Source: Streptomyces sp. NRRL B-1140
GTDB taxonomy: Bacteria > Actinomycetota > Actinomycetes > Streptomycetales > Streptomycetaceae
Length of the DNA stretch: 64,000 nt
Assembly (NCBI RefSeq): GCF_001280065.1
Contig: NZ_LGEA01000001.1
Location: 1 to 64,000, forward strand
Direction of reading: 5' to 3'
The notes under the pieces were generated by a model that did no database searches, was not told the DNA's origin, and saw only the letters and a list, made by a program, of their open reading frames with translations. Shown here piece after piece: positions 33,523 through 45,254 of the stretch; the stretch's first letter is position 1, and every line of letters starts with the position of its first letter. Made by a program: the position numbers and the translations under genes.

Positions 33523-33556
33523 GGTGGCCCGCGCCCTCGAAGGCCGGGAACGCGTG

Positions 33557-33589
33557 AGGGGCGGCTCGCCCTCCCGGACGGCCGCCCCT
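33557..33589. terminator. Bidirectional hairpin between convergent genes
   Basis: AGGGGCGGC (33557-33565) pairs with GCCGCCCCT (33581-33589), between the TIGR04222-like gene and gcl. Confidence 0.65.
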
Positions 33590-33605
33590 TCCGCTCCCCC
33601 GCGTG

Positions 33606-35390
<1,785 letters not shown>

Positions 35391-35448
35391 CGAGTACTCC
35401 TGCTTCGGCTGTCGGATTCGCACTCCCGTCGCGCCCCGCGGTGAGCTC

Positions 35449-35484
35449 TTCCGTATTATGGAAAGTATTTTCTACGATCTGGAA
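35449..35484 (-). promoter_or_regulatory. Paired TTCC-N7-GGAA operator at the gcl promoter
   Basis: TTCCGTATTATGGAA (35449-35463) has both arms intact. A second, one-mismatch box, TTCTACGATCTGGAA, lies 21 bp away at 35470-35484. The boxes are 59-94 bases upstream of ATG 35390. Arms and 21-bp phasing equal those before hyi. Confidence 0.65.
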
Positions 35485-35599
35485 TGAATGTAGGTGGGGT
35501 GGGCGAAGGGCGTCAAGAGACGGAAAGCGCCGGACAGGGCGGGGGCCGAAGGAGCACGATGGGCACACTGCCCCGATACGACACGGTTCTGGAGTGACC

Positions 35600-36349
35600 A
35601 TGACCGAGACCGCCTCGGTGCGCTGCCCGGCCTGCCGCCGCGAGCACCGCTACACGGCACCGGCGTACCCGTGCCCGTGCGGTGCGCCGGTCGCCCCGCG
35701 ACTGGACCGGGCCGGCGCCGCGGCGACCGTCGCCCACCGCATCTGGCGGGACGACTGGGTGACGGTGCGGTGCGGCACCTGCGGGCGGCGCGGCGAGTGG
35801 CCGCGCCCGGAGGTGGGGTGTTCGTGCGGGCTGGTGCTGCGGGTGGCGGTCGTGGAGGACGGGGAGAGCGCCGCCGCCCCGGACGGCACAGCCCGTGCGG
35901 ACGGCTCTGCGGCCTCCGAGGCGGTGACGGTCCGGCGCGCCGCCGCGGCCGCCCGGCCTCCCTTCCCCTCCGTCACGATCCGTACGGCGCGCGACGCCGT
36001 CACGGCCACCGCCCTGTACCTGCGCTGGCTCGGGTACCGGGGCGTCCGCAGGGCCGACCAGCGTCCGCCCTCCGGCATCGGTCTCGCCGCACGCGGTGTC
36101 GTCGCGCAGGTGGACCCGGCCGTACGCCCGGCGACCCTCAGGGACGTCGAATGCCTGTGGCTGACGGCGATGACGGAGTCCGCGGACTGCCTCTACTTCT
36201 CCCTCGCCGGGTACGCGGCCGACGCCCGGGCCCGCGCCGACGCCCTGGGCGTCGCCTTGTTCGTCCTCGACCTCACCGGCACGCCGAGGCCGGTGAACGG
36301 CCCGGCCGAGGCCCTGACCGCCACCGACACCGGGAACCGGGCCCCCTGA
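35600..36349 (+). CDS. Zinc-ribbon protein with Mrr-like C-terminal domain
   Basis: 249 residues from ATG 35600, preceded by GGAG. The N-terminus has three pairs of cysteines: RCPACRREH, PCPCGAP, then RCGTCGRRG and GCSCGL, probable zinc ribbons. After an Ala/Asp linker, residues ~150-245 (TALYLRWLGYRGVRR, GVVAQVDP, DCLYFSLAGYAADARARADALGVALFVLDLTG) follow the restriction-endonuclease-like pattern of Mrr proteins, but the usual D-(E/Q)-x-K core is degraded (AQV only). It may bind nucleic acid without cutting it. Confidence 0.55.
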   Translation: MTETASVRCPACRREHRYTAPAYPCPCGAPVAPRLDRAGAAATVAHRIWRDDWVTVRCGTCGRRGEWPRPEVGCSCGLVLRVAVVEDGESAAAPDGTARADGSAASEAVTVRRAAAAARPPFPSVTIRTARDAVTATALYLRWLGYRGVRRADQRPPSGIGLAARGVVAQVDPAVRPATLRDVECLWLTAMTESADCLYFSLAGYAADARARADALGVALFVLDLTGTPRPVNGPAEALTATDTGNRAP

Positions 36350-36376
36350 CCTCCTCGCGCACCGCATACTCACCGT

Positions 36377-36883
36377 ATGCGTCTGCGCCCGGCCACCCCC
36401 GCCGAACTTCCCGGCCTCCAGGACATCGAACGCGCCGCCGGCGCCCCCTTCCGCGACCTCGGCATGCCGGAGATCGCGGACGACGAACCACCCACGCTCG
36501 ACACCCTGGAGCACTACCGCGGGGCGGGCCGCTGCTGGGTGGCGGCGGACGAGCGGGGCCGGCCGGCGGCCTATCTCCTCGCCGAACCCGTCGACGGCGC
36601 CCTGCACATCGAGCAGGTCTCGGTCCACCCGCGCGCCGCGCGCCGGGGCGTGGGCCGCGCCCTGCTGGACCACGCCGCCGGCCACGCCCGGGAGCAGGGT
36701 CTGACGGCCCTGACCCTGACCACCTTCACGGAGGTCCCGTGGAACGCCCCGTACTACGCCCGCCTCGGCTTCCGGCCCCTGGCCGAGGCGGACCTCACCC
36801 CGGGCCTGCGCGCCGTCCGCGCGACCGAGGCCGAACTGGGCCTGGACCGCTGGCCACGGGTGTGCATGCGCAGACCGCTGTGA
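36377..36883 (+). CDS. GNAT family N-acetyltransferase
   Basis: 168 residues from ATG 36377. The acetyl-CoA loop VHPRAARRGVGRALL is at ~84-98, preceded by beta-strand LHIEQVSV and followed by the helix and TLTTFTEVPWNAPYYARLGF, typical of GNAT enzymes. The substrate cannot be told. It appears leaderless: CATACT lies six bases before the start and no ribosome site is present. Confidence 0.85.
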   Translation: MRLRPATPAELPGLQDIERAAGAPFRDLGMPEIADDEPPTLDTLEHYRGAGRCWVAADERGRPAAYLLAEPVDGALHIEQVSVHPRAARRGVGRALLDHAAGHAREQGLTALTLTTFTEVPWNAPYYARLGFRPLAEADLTPGLRAVRATEAELGLDRWPRVCMRRPL

Positions 36884-36904
36884 GCGGCACGGCGGAAGGC
36901 CCCC

Positions 36905-38491
36905 TCAGCCGTCCGCGAACCTCTCCCGCAGCTCCACCTTGCGGACCTTCCCGGACACCGTCATCGGGAAGGAGTCGAGGATCCGCACCCGGGCCGGGAC
37001 CTTGTAGTGCGCCAACCGCCCCTCGCAGAAGGCCCGGAGCTCCTCCAGCGTGGGCGGGTCGGCCGGGTCGCGGGCGATGACGCAGGCCAGGACCTCCTCG
37101 CCGTAGCGCTCGTGCGGGACGCCGACGACCTGGACGTCCTGGATCTTCGGATGGCCGTAGAGGAACTCCTCGATCTCGCGGGGGTAGATGTTCTCGCCGC
37201 CCCGGATGATCATGTCCTTGATGCGGCCGACGATCTCGACGTAGCCGTCCTCGCGCATCACGGCGAGGTCGCCCGTGTGCATCCAGCGGCCCGCGTCGAC
37301 GGACTCGGCGGTCTTCTCCGGCTCGTTCCAGTAGCCGAGCATCACGCTGTAGCCGCGGGTGCACAGCTCCCCGGCGGTGCCGCGCGGCCGGGTGACGCCC
37401 GTGGCCGGGTCGACGATCTTCACCTCGATGTGCGGCAGGACCCGGCCGACCGTTCCGGTGCGGTGCTCCAGGTCGTCGTCCCTGCGGGTCTGCAGCGACA
37501 CCGGGGACGTCTCGGTCATGCCGTAGCAGATGGAGACCTCGGCCATGTGCATCTCGGCGACCACCCGCTTCATCACCTCCACCGGGCAGGGCGAGCCCGC
37601 CATGATGCCGGTGCGCAGGGAGGAGAGGTCGTAGGAGGCGAAGTCGGGGAGGTTCAGCTCCGCGATGAACATCGTGGGGACGCCGTACAGGGAAGTGCAG
37701 CGTTCCTGCTGGACCGCCTCCAGGGTGGCCTTCGGGTCGAAGGACGGGGCCGGGATGACCATGCAGGCGCCGTGCGAGGTGGCCGCCAGATTCCCCATGA
37801 CCATGCCGAAACAGTGATAGAACGGGACAGGAACGCAGATTCTGTCCTGCTCGGTGTAGGCGAGCAACTCCCCCACGAAGAAGCCGTTGTTGAGGATGTT
37901 GTGGTGGGAGAGGGTCGCGCCCTTCGGGAAGCCCGTCGTACCCGAGGTGTACTGGATGTTGATCGGTTCGTCGCAGGAGAGTTCGTCGTACGTCGCGCCG
38001 GGGACCGACCGTTCGAGCAGCGCCTCCCAGCTCGGGTCGCCGAAGTAGACCACCTCACGCAACTCCGGGACACGGCCGCGGACTTGCTCGACCATCGCCC
38101 GGTAGTCGCTCGTCTTGTGGCTCAGGGAGGCGAACAGCAGGGACACGCCCGCCTGCTTCAGGACGTACTCCAGCTCGTGGGTGCGGTACGCCGGGTTGAG
38201 GTTCACCATGATCGCGCCGATGCGGGCGGTGGCGTACTGGACGAGCACCCACTCGGGGCAGTTGACCGCCCAGATCCCCACCCGGTCGCCCTTGGCGACG
38301 CCGGAGGCGTGCAGGGCGGAGGCCAGTGCGCCGACGGCCGCGCCGAACTCGGCGTACGTCCAGCGCCTCCCGGACGGCACGTCGACCAGTGCCTCGCGGT
38401 CCGGCCAGGCGGCCACCGCCCGGTCCAGATCGGCTCCGATGGTGTCGCCGAGCAACGCCGTGCCGCTGGTGCCGTGGCTGTAGGAACTCAC
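36905..38491 (-). CDS. Fatty acyl-CoA synthetase (AMP-binding)
   Basis: 528 residues from ATG 38491. It has the adenylate-forming motifs [19 protein letters not shown], and [20 protein letters not shown] with the late catalytic lysine in [11 protein letters not shown]. This arrangement matches medium/long-chain fatty acyl-CoA ligases. It activates a carboxylic acid to the acyl-AMP and then the CoA ester. Its start overlaps the stop of the next synthetase gene (ATGA), so both are made from one transcript and may act on related substrates. Confidence 0.9.
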   Translation of the reverse strand: MSSYSHGTSGTALLGDTIGADLDRAVAAWPDREALVDVPSGRRWTYAEFGAAVGALASALHASGVAKGDRVGIWAVNCPEWVLVQYATARIGAIMVNLNPAYRTHELEYVLKQAGVSLLFASLSHKTSDYRAMVEQVRGRVPELREVVYFGDPSWEALLERSVPGATYDELSCDEPINIQYTSGTTGFPKGATLSHHNILNNGFFVGELLAYTEQDRICVPVPFYHCFGMVMGNLAATSHGACMVIPAPSFDPKATLEAVQQERCTSLYGVPTMFIAELNLPDFASYDLSSLRTGIMAGSPCPVEVMKRVVAEMHMAEVSICYGMTETSPVSLQTRRDDDLEHRTGTVGRVLPHIEVKIVDPATGVTRPRGTAGELCTRGYSVMLGYWNEPEKTAESVDAGRWMHTGDLAVMREDGYVEIVGRIKDMIIRGGENIYPREIEEFLYGHPKIQDVQVVGVPHERYGEEVLACVIARDPADPPTLEELRAFCEGRLAHYKVPARVRILDSFPMTVSGKVRKVELRERFADG

Positions 38492-40167
38492 CGGAAGTCC
38501 TCCTCGCGGTACTCGGTCTCCGAGCCGGCCGCGGTGGCCTCACGCAACTCGATCCGCCGGATCTTGCCGGAGACGGTCTTGGGCAGGTCGCCGAACTCCA
38601 GGCGGCGGATGCGCTTGTAGGGGGCAAGGACCTCGCGGGAGTGCTCGAACAGGACCTTGGCGGTGTCGGCGCCGGGCTGCCAGCCCTCGGCCAGCACGAC
38701 GTACGCCTTGGGGACGGCCAGCCGCAGCTCGTCCGGCGCGGGGACGACCGCCGCCTCGGCGACCGCCTCGTGCTCCAGCAGCGCGCTCTCCAGCTCGAAG
38801 GGGCTGATCTTGTAGTCGGAGGCCTTGAAGACGTCGTCGCTGCGGCCGATGTACGTCAGGTACCCCTCGGCGTCCCTGGAGGCGACGTCCCCCGTGCGGT
38901 AGTACCCGCCGGCCATCGCCTCGGCCGTACGGTCCGCGTCGCCGTGGTAGCCGGTCATCAGGCCGACGGGCCGGTCGGACAGGTCGAGTGCGATCTCGCC
39001 CTCCGCCGCGCCCGGCGCGCCGGACACGGGATCGAGGAGTTCGACGCGGTAGCCGGGGCTCGGCCGGCCCATCGAGCCGGTCTTGAGCGGCTGGCCGGGG
39101 CTGTTGGCGACCTGGACGGCCGTCTCGGTCTGGCCGAAGCCGTCGCGGATGGTGATGTTCCAGGCCCGGCGGACCTGCTCGATGACCTCCGGGTTGAGCG
39201 GCTCGCCGGCCGCGACGACCTCGCGGGGCGGGGTGCGCAGCTGCGTCAGGTCGGCCTGGATGAGCATGCGCCACACGGTCGGCGGGGCGCAGAAGGTGGT
39301 GACGCCCGCGCGGTCCATCTCCGTCATGAGACGGACGGCGTCGAAACGCGTGTAGTTGTGCAGGAAGACCGTCGCCTCGGCGTTCCACGGGGCGAAGAGA
39401 TTGGACCAGGCGTGCTTGGCCCAGCCGGGTGAGGAGATGTTCAGGTGCACGTCACCGGGTTTCAGGCCGATCCAGTACATGGTCGACAGATGGCCGATCG
39501 GGTACGACGTGTGGGTGTGCTCGACGAGCTTGGGCCGGGCTGTGGTGCCCGAGGTGAAGTACAGCATCAGCGGGTCGTCGGCCCGGGTCGGGCCGTCGGG
39601 GACGAAGTCCGCGGAGGCGCCGTAGGCGTCGTCCAGTGGCAGCCAGCCGTCCGGCACCGCACCGGCGGCGCCCGCGGCGATGCGCGTGTAGTCGCCGGGG
39701 ACCTCGGCGAACTTGCCGGTGTCCTCGGGGCGGGCGACGACGTGCCGGACCCGGCCGCGTGCCACGCGGTCGCGCAGGTCGGCGGGGCCGAGCAGGGGGG
39801 TGGCCGGGATGACCACCGCGCGCAGTTTCATCGCCGCGAGGGCGGTGATCCACAGTTCGGCCTGGTTGCCGAGCATGACGAGGATCCGGTCCTCGGCGCG
39901 CACGCCCAGCTCCCGCAGCCAGGTGGCGAACCGCGCCGACCGCACCGACATCTCACCGAAGGACAGCCGGGTCTCCCGGCCGTCCTCCTCGACGAGGTGC
40001 AGGGCGGTGCGCGCATTGCCGTCGGCGATCTCGTCGAACCAGTCGAGCGCCCAGTTGAAGTACTCCGGACGGGGCCAGCGGAAACCCTCGTAGGCGGTCG
40101 GGTAGTCCTCGCGGTGTTCGAGCAGGAAATCCCGCGCTTCGCGGAACAGCTCCGTCGCCGATGTCAT
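38488..40167 (-). CDS. Acyl-CoA synthetase (AMP-binding, medium-chain type)
   Basis: 559 residues from ATG 40167, preceded by AGGAGG. The motifs are [25 protein letters not shown] and [20 protein letters not shown], with Lys in [11 protein letters not shown]. The [11 protein letters not shown] form is typical of the ACSM/medium-chain and acetyl-CoA-synthetase-like branch. An upstream extension of the frame is a shadow and has no ribosome site. The divergent GAF-LuxR gene at 40294 probably controls this pair. Confidence 0.9.
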   Translation of the reverse strand: MTSATELFREARDFLLEHREDYPTAYEGFRWPRPEYFNWALDWFDEIADGNARTALHLVEEDGRETRLSFGEMSVRSARFATWLRELGVRAEDRILVMLGNQAELWITALAAMKLRAVVIPATPLLGPADLRDRVARGRVRHVVARPEDTGKFAEVPGDYTRIAAGAAGAVPDGWLPLDDAYGASADFVPDGPTRADDPLMLYFTSGTTARPKLVEHTHTSYPIGHLSTMYWIGLKPGDVHLNISSPGWAKHAWSNLFAPWNAEATVFLHNYTRFDAVRLMTEMDRAGVTTFCAPPTVWRMLIQADLTQLRTPPREVVAAGEPLNPEVIEQVRRAWNITIRDGFGQTETAVQVANSPGQPLKTGSMGRPSPGYRVELLDPVSGAPGAAEGEIALDLSDRPVGLMTGYHGDADRTAEAMAGGYYRTGDVASRDAEGYLTYIGRSDDVFKASDYKISPFELESALLEHEAVAEAAVVPAPDELRLAVPKAYVVLAEGWQPGADTAKVLFEHSREVLAPYKRIRRLEFGDLPKTVSGKIRRIELREATAAGSETEYREEDFR

Positions 40168-40293
40168 CTGTCCTCCTGGGTGCCGGACCATTGCCGGGCG
40201 GCTCTGAGCCATCGTGTAATCCGTGATGCGGGTCTCACTACCCCCGAACGGGGGGTGGGCCCGCACAGGAGCCGTGACGAAGGGGCGGATCAG

Positions 40294-41103
40294 GTGACGA
40301 CGGACGCGTCCGAGGCGGTCGAGATACGCGACGCGCTGCTGCGTCTGCGGCGGGGCACCGGCCTTCCCGTCGCCTTCGGCGGCCTGCTGGAGGCGGGGCA
40401 GCGGATGCGCATCAGCGAACTGAGCGGCACGGCGACGCACGCCCTGCGGTCGCTGGTGGTGACGTCCGGCACCGGTCTCGGCGGCAAGACGGTGGCGCTG
40501 GCCCGGCCCTGCGTCGTGACCGAGTACTCGGTGTCGCGGCAGATCAGCCACGAGTACGACGCCCCGGTGGCAGCGGAGGGGCTGCGCTCGGTGCTGGCCG
40601 TTCCGGTGGTGGTCCGGCACCGGGTGCGCGGGGTGCTGTACGGGGCGCTGCGCACCTCCCTGCCGCTGGGCGGGCGGATGCTCGACGCGGCTGTGGAGGC
40701 GGCGCGGGACGTGGAGCGGGCCCTGGCCGTCCGGGACGAGGCCCGCACGCTCGCCGCCGGGGCCGGAGCGGGCCCGGGATGGGAGCGGGTGCGGGAGGCG
40801 CACGCGGCCCTGCGGTCGCTGGCCCCGCGGATCGCGGACCCGGAACTGCGCGCGGAGGTGCTCGGCGCGTGTGCGCTGCTCGCGGACGAGTCCGCCGGGC
40901 CGCCCCGGGTCCGGCTCGCGCCGCGCGAGGTGGACGTGCTGGCGTGTGTGGCGGCGGGGGCGACGAACGCGGTCGCCGCGGAGCGGCTGGGTGTGACGCC
41001 GGAGACGGTCAAGGGGTACCTGCGGTCGGCCATGCGGAAGCTGCGGGCCCGTACCCGTGGCGAGGCCGTGGTCGCCGCGCGCCGAGCGGGGTGGTTGCCG
41101 TAG
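40294..41103 (+). CDS. GAF-LuxR transcriptional regulator
   Basis: 269 residues from GTG 40294, preceded by AAGGGGCGG. Residues ~15-145 form a GAF-like sensor (RISELSGTATHALRSL, SVLAVPVVVRHRVRGVLYGALR). The C-terminal ~65 residues are a LuxR helix-turn-helix with LAPREVDVLACVAAGATNAVAAERLGVTPETVKGYL in parts. It is divergent from two acyl-CoA synthetase genes. Between them lies ACCCCC-N4-GGGGGT (about 40239-40255), a possible operator. The GAF domain may sense an acyl compound. Confidence 0.82.
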   Translation: MTTDASEAVEIRDALLRLRRGTGLPVAFGGLLEAGQRMRISELSGTATHALRSLVVTSGTGLGGKTVALARPCVVTEYSVSRQISHEYDAPVAAEGLRSVLAVPVVVRHRVRGVLYGALRTSLPLGGRMLDAAVEAARDVERALAVRDEARTLAAGAGAGPGWERVREAHAALRSLAPRIADPELRAEVLGACALLADESAGPPRVRLAPREVDVLACVAAGATNAVAAERLGVTPETVKGYLRSAMRKLRARTRGEAVVAARRAGWLP

Positions 41104-41271
41104 GTTTGTGCCGTTTTCCGTGATGCCTGCACGAGACCTGCGCCGTGGGGTCCCCGAGGGGCCACCGGCCCCGTCTTCCGGGGCATTCGGGAGTCCGGAG
41201 AATTCTCCCGCCCTCTCGTGTTGTTATTTCCCTCACGAGGTCGTCCCTCCGAAATGCAAAGAACCGTTGCC

Positions 41272-41277
41272 TAATAT
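41272..41277 (+). promoter_or_regulatory. Likely -10 box of the LAL gene
   Basis: TAATAT in an AT-richer stretch than its surroundings, 31 bases before GTG 41308. A clear -35 box is not obvious. Confidence 0.4.
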
Positions 41278-41307
41278 TGGCCAGGACACGACACAGGGAG
41301 GGGAGCG

Positions 41308-44160
41308 GTGACCGTACGACGGGACTTCCAGGAGCCTCCCAGGAGCCGCCCCGACCAGGTCATCGGCCGGGAGGAGCTGTTCGCCTCGGCGCGGGAACAG
41401 CTCGGCCGAGGGGGCAGTGTGCTGCTCCACGGTCCGGCCGGAATTGGAAAGTCGACCGTCCTGCGGGCGCTGGCCGCGGATTACGGCGGTACGGACCGGA
41501 CGGTGTTGCGCTGCTCGGCGACCGAGTCGGAATCCCACCTGCCCTTCCTGGCGCTGGCCGATCTGTTCGGGCTGGTCCTCGACGACGTGTCCGGTGCGCT
41601 GCCCGGCGCCCAGCGCACCGCCCTGGAGTCGGCGCTCACCGGCCGCGGCGAGTCCACGCTCCAGCGGGACGGGCTCGCGCTGCGCCTCGCGGTGCTGTCG
41701 GCGTTGCGGGCCCTGGCCGCGAAGGGGCCGGTGCTCGTGGTCGCCGACGATCTGCAGTGGCTGGACGCCGCCAGTGCGGAACTGCTCGGTTTCGCGGCCC
41801 GCCGGCTGGGCGACACGCCCGTGCAGATGCTGTGTGCGGTGCGGACCGAGGGCCAGGAGTACGACCGTCATCTGCCCGCGTCCCCGCCCGACACGCTCGC
41901 CGTCCGGCTGGGCCCGCTGACCCGTACGCAGGTCTCCGTGCTGCTCGACCACCGCGGCTACACGCCCCTGTCCCGCTCCACGATCCGTGACATCCACCGC
42001 ACCAGCGGCGGCAACCCGCTCTTCGCTCTGGAGCTGGGCCGGGCCCTGGCCGAGAGCCCGGCCCGGCCCCGGCCGGGTGAGCCGCTGCCCGTGCCCACCT
42101 CGCTGCGGGCCCTGGTGCTGAGCCGGCTGGAGATGCTGTCCGACGAGGCACGCCGCACCCTCCTCGTCGCCAGCGCCGGTGCCCGTCCCACCCTGGCGCT
42201 GCTGCACGCGGCCGGGCGCGAGCACGCCGAGGCCGAGACGGCCCAGGCCGCGGCCCTGGGGCTGCTGGCCACCGACCCCGAGGCGCCGGCCCTGCGGTTC
42301 GCGCATCCGCTGATCTCGGCCGCCCTCTACGCGGAGGCCCCGGCGCAGGAGCGGCGGGCCGTGCACGCCGCGCTGTCCACGGCGGCCTCCGACCCCATCG
42401 AGCGGGCCCGGCACCTGGCCCTGGCCACCACCGGCACCGACCCGGACGTCGCGGCCCGGCTCGCCGAGGCCGGTGCACTGGCCCGGGACCGCGGGGCCCC
42501 CTCGGTGGCCGCCTCGCTCGGACTGCTGGCCGCCCGGCACACCCCGGCGGACAGCACCCCCGGCCCCGACGAGCGGCGTCTGCTGGCCGCGGAGGACGCG
42601 ATCACCGCCGGCGAGGCCGATCTCGCCCGGGACATCGCACGCGACGTACTGACGCGTGCCACCGTGCCCGCCGAGCGGGTCCGCGCCTGGATGGTGGTCA
42701 TCGAGGCGGCCGGGCAGGCCCTCGGCGACGTCGACGCCGTCTTCCCGCAGGTGCTGGCCGACGCGGGCGACGACCCGTGTCTGCTCGCCCAGGTCCACTA
42801 CCAGCTGGCCTGGCGCGGTCTCGTCGTCGAGGGCGACTTCGCCGAGGCCCGGCAGGAGGCCGCGCACGCGGCGGAACTGGCCGCCCGGGGCGGGGACCGG
42901 CGCACCGAGCTGATGGCACTGTCCTTCCAGGCCTCGACGGAGACCCTGATGGGCCACCCGGACGCCCCCGCGACCGTCAAACGGGCCCTGAAGGAACCCC
43001 AGGACCCGTACGTGGCCTGCCACCACAACGGCGCCGGGTCGGCCCGGTTCCGCTGGCTGATCATGAGCGACCAGCTGCCCGAGGCGCGGGCGACCATCAC
43101 CGCGCTGCTGCGCGAGGTACGCCGGCGCGGCATGGTCGAGAGCGAGGTGCACTTCCTGCGCTTCCTCGCCGACACGGAACTGCGCTCCGGGCACTGCGGC
43201 CGGGCCCTGGACCTGGCCCGCGAGAGTCTGCGGCTCGCCCGGGACTCCGGGATCGGCGAGGGCGCCTCGGCCATGCTGGCCTCCCTCGCCGAGGCCTCGG
43301 CCGGGGACGTCGACCGGGCGCTGGCCCTCGCCCGCGAGGCGGCGGATCACGCCGAGGTCGACGGCGACCAGATGTATCTCTCCCGGGCCCTGGCGGCGCT
43401 GGGCTACGCCCAGTTGGTGGCCGGCGACCCGGCCGCCACCGTCCGGTCGCTGCGCCGGGTGCGGGAGCTGGAGCAGGGGCTCGGCATCAACGACCCCGGG
43501 CGCGGGCGCTGGCACGGTGACCTCGCCGAGGCCCTGGTCCGCATCGGGGAACCGGGCGAGGCCCAGGACGTCATCGACACGACCCGGGCGCACGCGCTGC
43601 GGCTGGGCCGGCAGAGCGTGCTGGCCGTCCTGGACCGGGCCGAGGCGCTGGTGCGGGCGGCGCGCGGCGAACACGAGGCCGCCGTCGTCCGGTTGACGTC
43701 CGTGCAGGACCGGCTCGGCCGGCTCGGGTACGGGCTGGAGGAGGCACGGGCGGCCTTCGCGCTGGCCCGCCTGCGCGCCCAGGCCGCCGCCTCCCCCCGC
43801 CCCGGGGCCAGGCCCCTGCCCGGACCGGTGTCGTACGACGAGGCCGCCCGGCTGTTCCGGCGCTGCCGTGCGCTGCCCTGGCTGCGGCAGGTCGACGCCG
43901 CCGCCACGGCCGGCCCCACGGCGGTGGAACCGGCCGCCGCCACGCCGCCCGTCGCCCTGGACGCGCTGGAGGGGCTCGCCGCGATGGAGCGTCAGGTCGC
44001 CTCGCTGGTGATGGAGGGCGCGACCAACCGGGAGATCGCGGCGCGCCTGTTCATCAGCGTCAAGACCGTCGAGGCGACCCTCACCCGGGTCTACCGCAAG
44101 CTCGGGATCCGCTCCCGGGTGGACATCGTCCGGCTGGCGGCGGGCCGCCGAACGACCTGA
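41308..44160 (+). CDS. LAL-family transcriptional regulator
   Basis: 950 residues from GTG 41308, preceded by GGGAGGGGAG. The N-terminal AAA/NTPase has Walker A GPAGIGKST at 42-50 and Walker B VLVVADDLQWLD; the middle is a long helical repeat region; the C-terminal ~65 residues are a LuxR HTH (ASLVMEGATNREIAARLFIS, VKTVEATLTRVYRKLG). This is the size and order of large ATP-binding LuxR (LAL/MalT-like) activators. The target is not known; the downstream secreted trypsin gene is one candidate. Confidence 0.92.
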   Translation: MTVRRDFQEPPRSRPDQVIGREELFASAREQLGRGGSVLLHGPAGIGKSTVLRALAADYGGTDRTVLRCSATESESHLPFLALADLFGLVLDDVSGALPGAQRTALESALTGRGESTLQRDGLALRLAVLSALRALAAKGPVLVVADDLQWLDAASAELLGFAARRLGDTPVQMLCAVRTEGQEYDRHLPASPPDTLAVRLGPLTRTQVSVLLDHRGYTPLSRSTIRDIHRTSGGNPLFALELGRALAESPARPRPGEPLPVPTSLRALVLSRLEMLSDEARRTLLVASAGARPTLALLHAAGREHAEAETAQAAALGLLATDPEAPALRFAHPLISAALYAEAPAQERRAVHAALSTAASDPIERARHLALATTGTDPDVAARLAEAGALARDRGAPSVAASLGLLAARHTPADSTPGPDERRLLAAEDAITAGEADLARDIARDVLTRATVPAERVRAWMVVIEAAGQALGDVDAVFPQVLADAGDDPCLLAQVHYQLAWRGLVVEGDFAEARQEAAHAAELAARGGDRRTELMALSFQASTETLMGHPDAPATVKRALKEPQDPYVACHHNGAGSARFRWLIMSDQLPEARATITALLREVRRRGMVESEVHFLRFLADTELRSGHCGRALDLARESLRLARDSGIGEGASAMLASLAEASAGDVDRALALAREAADHAEVDGDQMYLSRALAALGYAQLVAGDPAATVRSLRRVRELEQGLGINDPGRGRWHGDLAEALVRIGEPGEAQDVIDTTRAHALRLGRQSVLAVLDRAEALVRAARGEHEAAVVRLTSVQDRLGRLGYGLEEARAAFALARLRAQAAASPRPGARPLPGPVSYDEAARLFRRCRALPWLRQVDAAATAGPTAVEPAAATPPVALDALEGLAAMERQVASLVMEGATNREIAARLFISVKTVEATLTRVYRKLGIRSRVDIVRLAAGRRTT

Positions 44161-44362
44161 CCCGACCTGCGTTTACGGCGCCGGACCGAGGGTTATCCCT
44201 GCCCAACTCCCTTAGGGGCTTCCCTCATTGGGGGCGCTCCGTGCGGGGCTCTAGCTTTGAGGCGTGCCGCTCGCCGGGCACACGGAGATCCGAACAAAGG
44301 TGTCAGGGTCCCCGTTCTCAGCACCCGCGCGACCCCCCACCGGCAACTCCCCAAGGAGACCC

Positions 44363-45154
44363 ATGTTCGGGCTCAACGCTGCCAAGAAGGCCGCCGCCGT
44401 CGTCGCGGCGACCGCCGCCGCCGCCACGACCGCGCTGCTCGCCGCTCCCACGGCCGTCGCCGCGCCCCAGCCGATCGTCGGCGGGACGACGACCACGACG
44501 TCCGCGTACCCGTTCGTCATGCAGATCACGGACGCCTCGCAGAACCAGTTCTGCGGCGGCACGCTGGTCTCGCCCACGAAGGTCGTCACCGCCGCGCACT
44601 GCATGGTCGGCGAGACCACGAGCAGCGTGCGCGTCGTCGGTGGCCGCACCTACCTCAACGGGACCAACGGCACGGTCAGCAGAGTCAGCAAGATATGGAT
44701 CCACCCGAGTTACACCGACGCCGCCAACGGCGACGACGTGGCCGTGCTGACACTGTCGACGTCGATGCCGTACACCACGGCGAAGTACGTCTCCGCCTCC
44801 CAGACGTCGGTGTACGCGGCCGGCACCACCGCCCGCATCCTCGGCTGGGGCACCACCGCCTCCAACGGCAGCAGCTCCAACCAGCTGCGCACCGCGACCG
44901 TACCGACCGTGTCCGACTCCAGCTGCGGGAGCTCCTACGGCTCCCAGTTCGTGAAGAGCGACATGGTGTGCGCCGGATACACCTCCGGCGGCGTGGACAC
45001 CTGCCAGGGCGACAGCGGCGGCCCCCTGCTCATCGGGGGCGTCCTGGCAGGCATCACTTCCTGGGGCGAAGGCTGCGCCCAGGCGGGTTACCCGGGTGTC
45101 TACACCCGGCTGACCACCTTCTCCAACCTGGTCACGACGCAGGTCAACTCGTGA
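44363..45154 (+). CDS. Secreted trypsin-like serine protease
   Basis: 263 residues from ATG 44363, preceded by AAGGAG. A signal peptide (~1-33) and a very short propeptide end at APQP, giving a mature start IVGG at 38. The catalytic triad is His79 (TAAHC), Asp125 (GDDVAVL) and Ser218 (GDSGGP). Asp212, six residues before the serine, predicts cleavage after Lys or Arg. Six cysteines fit three disulfides. It matches Streptomyces trypsins. The 200-base upstream gap holds its promoter, but I could not fix the boxes. Confidence 0.95.
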   Translation: MFGLNAAKKAAAVVAATAAAATTALLAAPTAVAAPQPIVGGTTTTTSAYPFVMQITDASQNQFCGGTLVSPTKVVTAAHCMVGETTSSVRVVGGRTYLNGTNGTVSRVSKIWIHPSYTDAANGDDVAVLTLSTSMPYTTAKYVSASQTSVYAAGTTARILGWGTTASNGSSSNQLRTATVPTVSDSSCGSSYGSQFVKSDMVCAGYTSGGVDTCQGDSGGPLLIGGVLAGITSWGEGCAQAGYPGVYTRLTTFSNLVTTQVNS

Positions 45155-45193
45155 CTCTCACCGACTCCTGAGCATCCCTCAGGTGATTGACCA

Positions 45194-45234
45194 GGGGGCG
45201 TTGCGGGCCTCCACGAGCGGCCCGCAACGCCCCC
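45194..45234. terminator. Strong bidirectional terminator
   Basis: GGGGGCGTTGCGGGCC (45194-45209), a nine-base loop, and the perfect complement at 45219-45234. It lies between the trypsin gene and the convergent AlkZ-like gene. Confidence 0.88.
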
Positions 45235-45254
45235 TATCCATGTCGCCACCCGAT

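Noticed and set aside
40168..40293. Island promoter motif before the acyl-CoA synthetases or their regulator
   Set aside because: No TGAACC box with CGTT at 16-18 bases is present on either strand; only a C/G-run inverted repeat is seen.
41233..43674. 813-codon minus-strand frame
   Set aside because: It is antisense to the LAL regulator, whose Walker motifs and HTH are clear.
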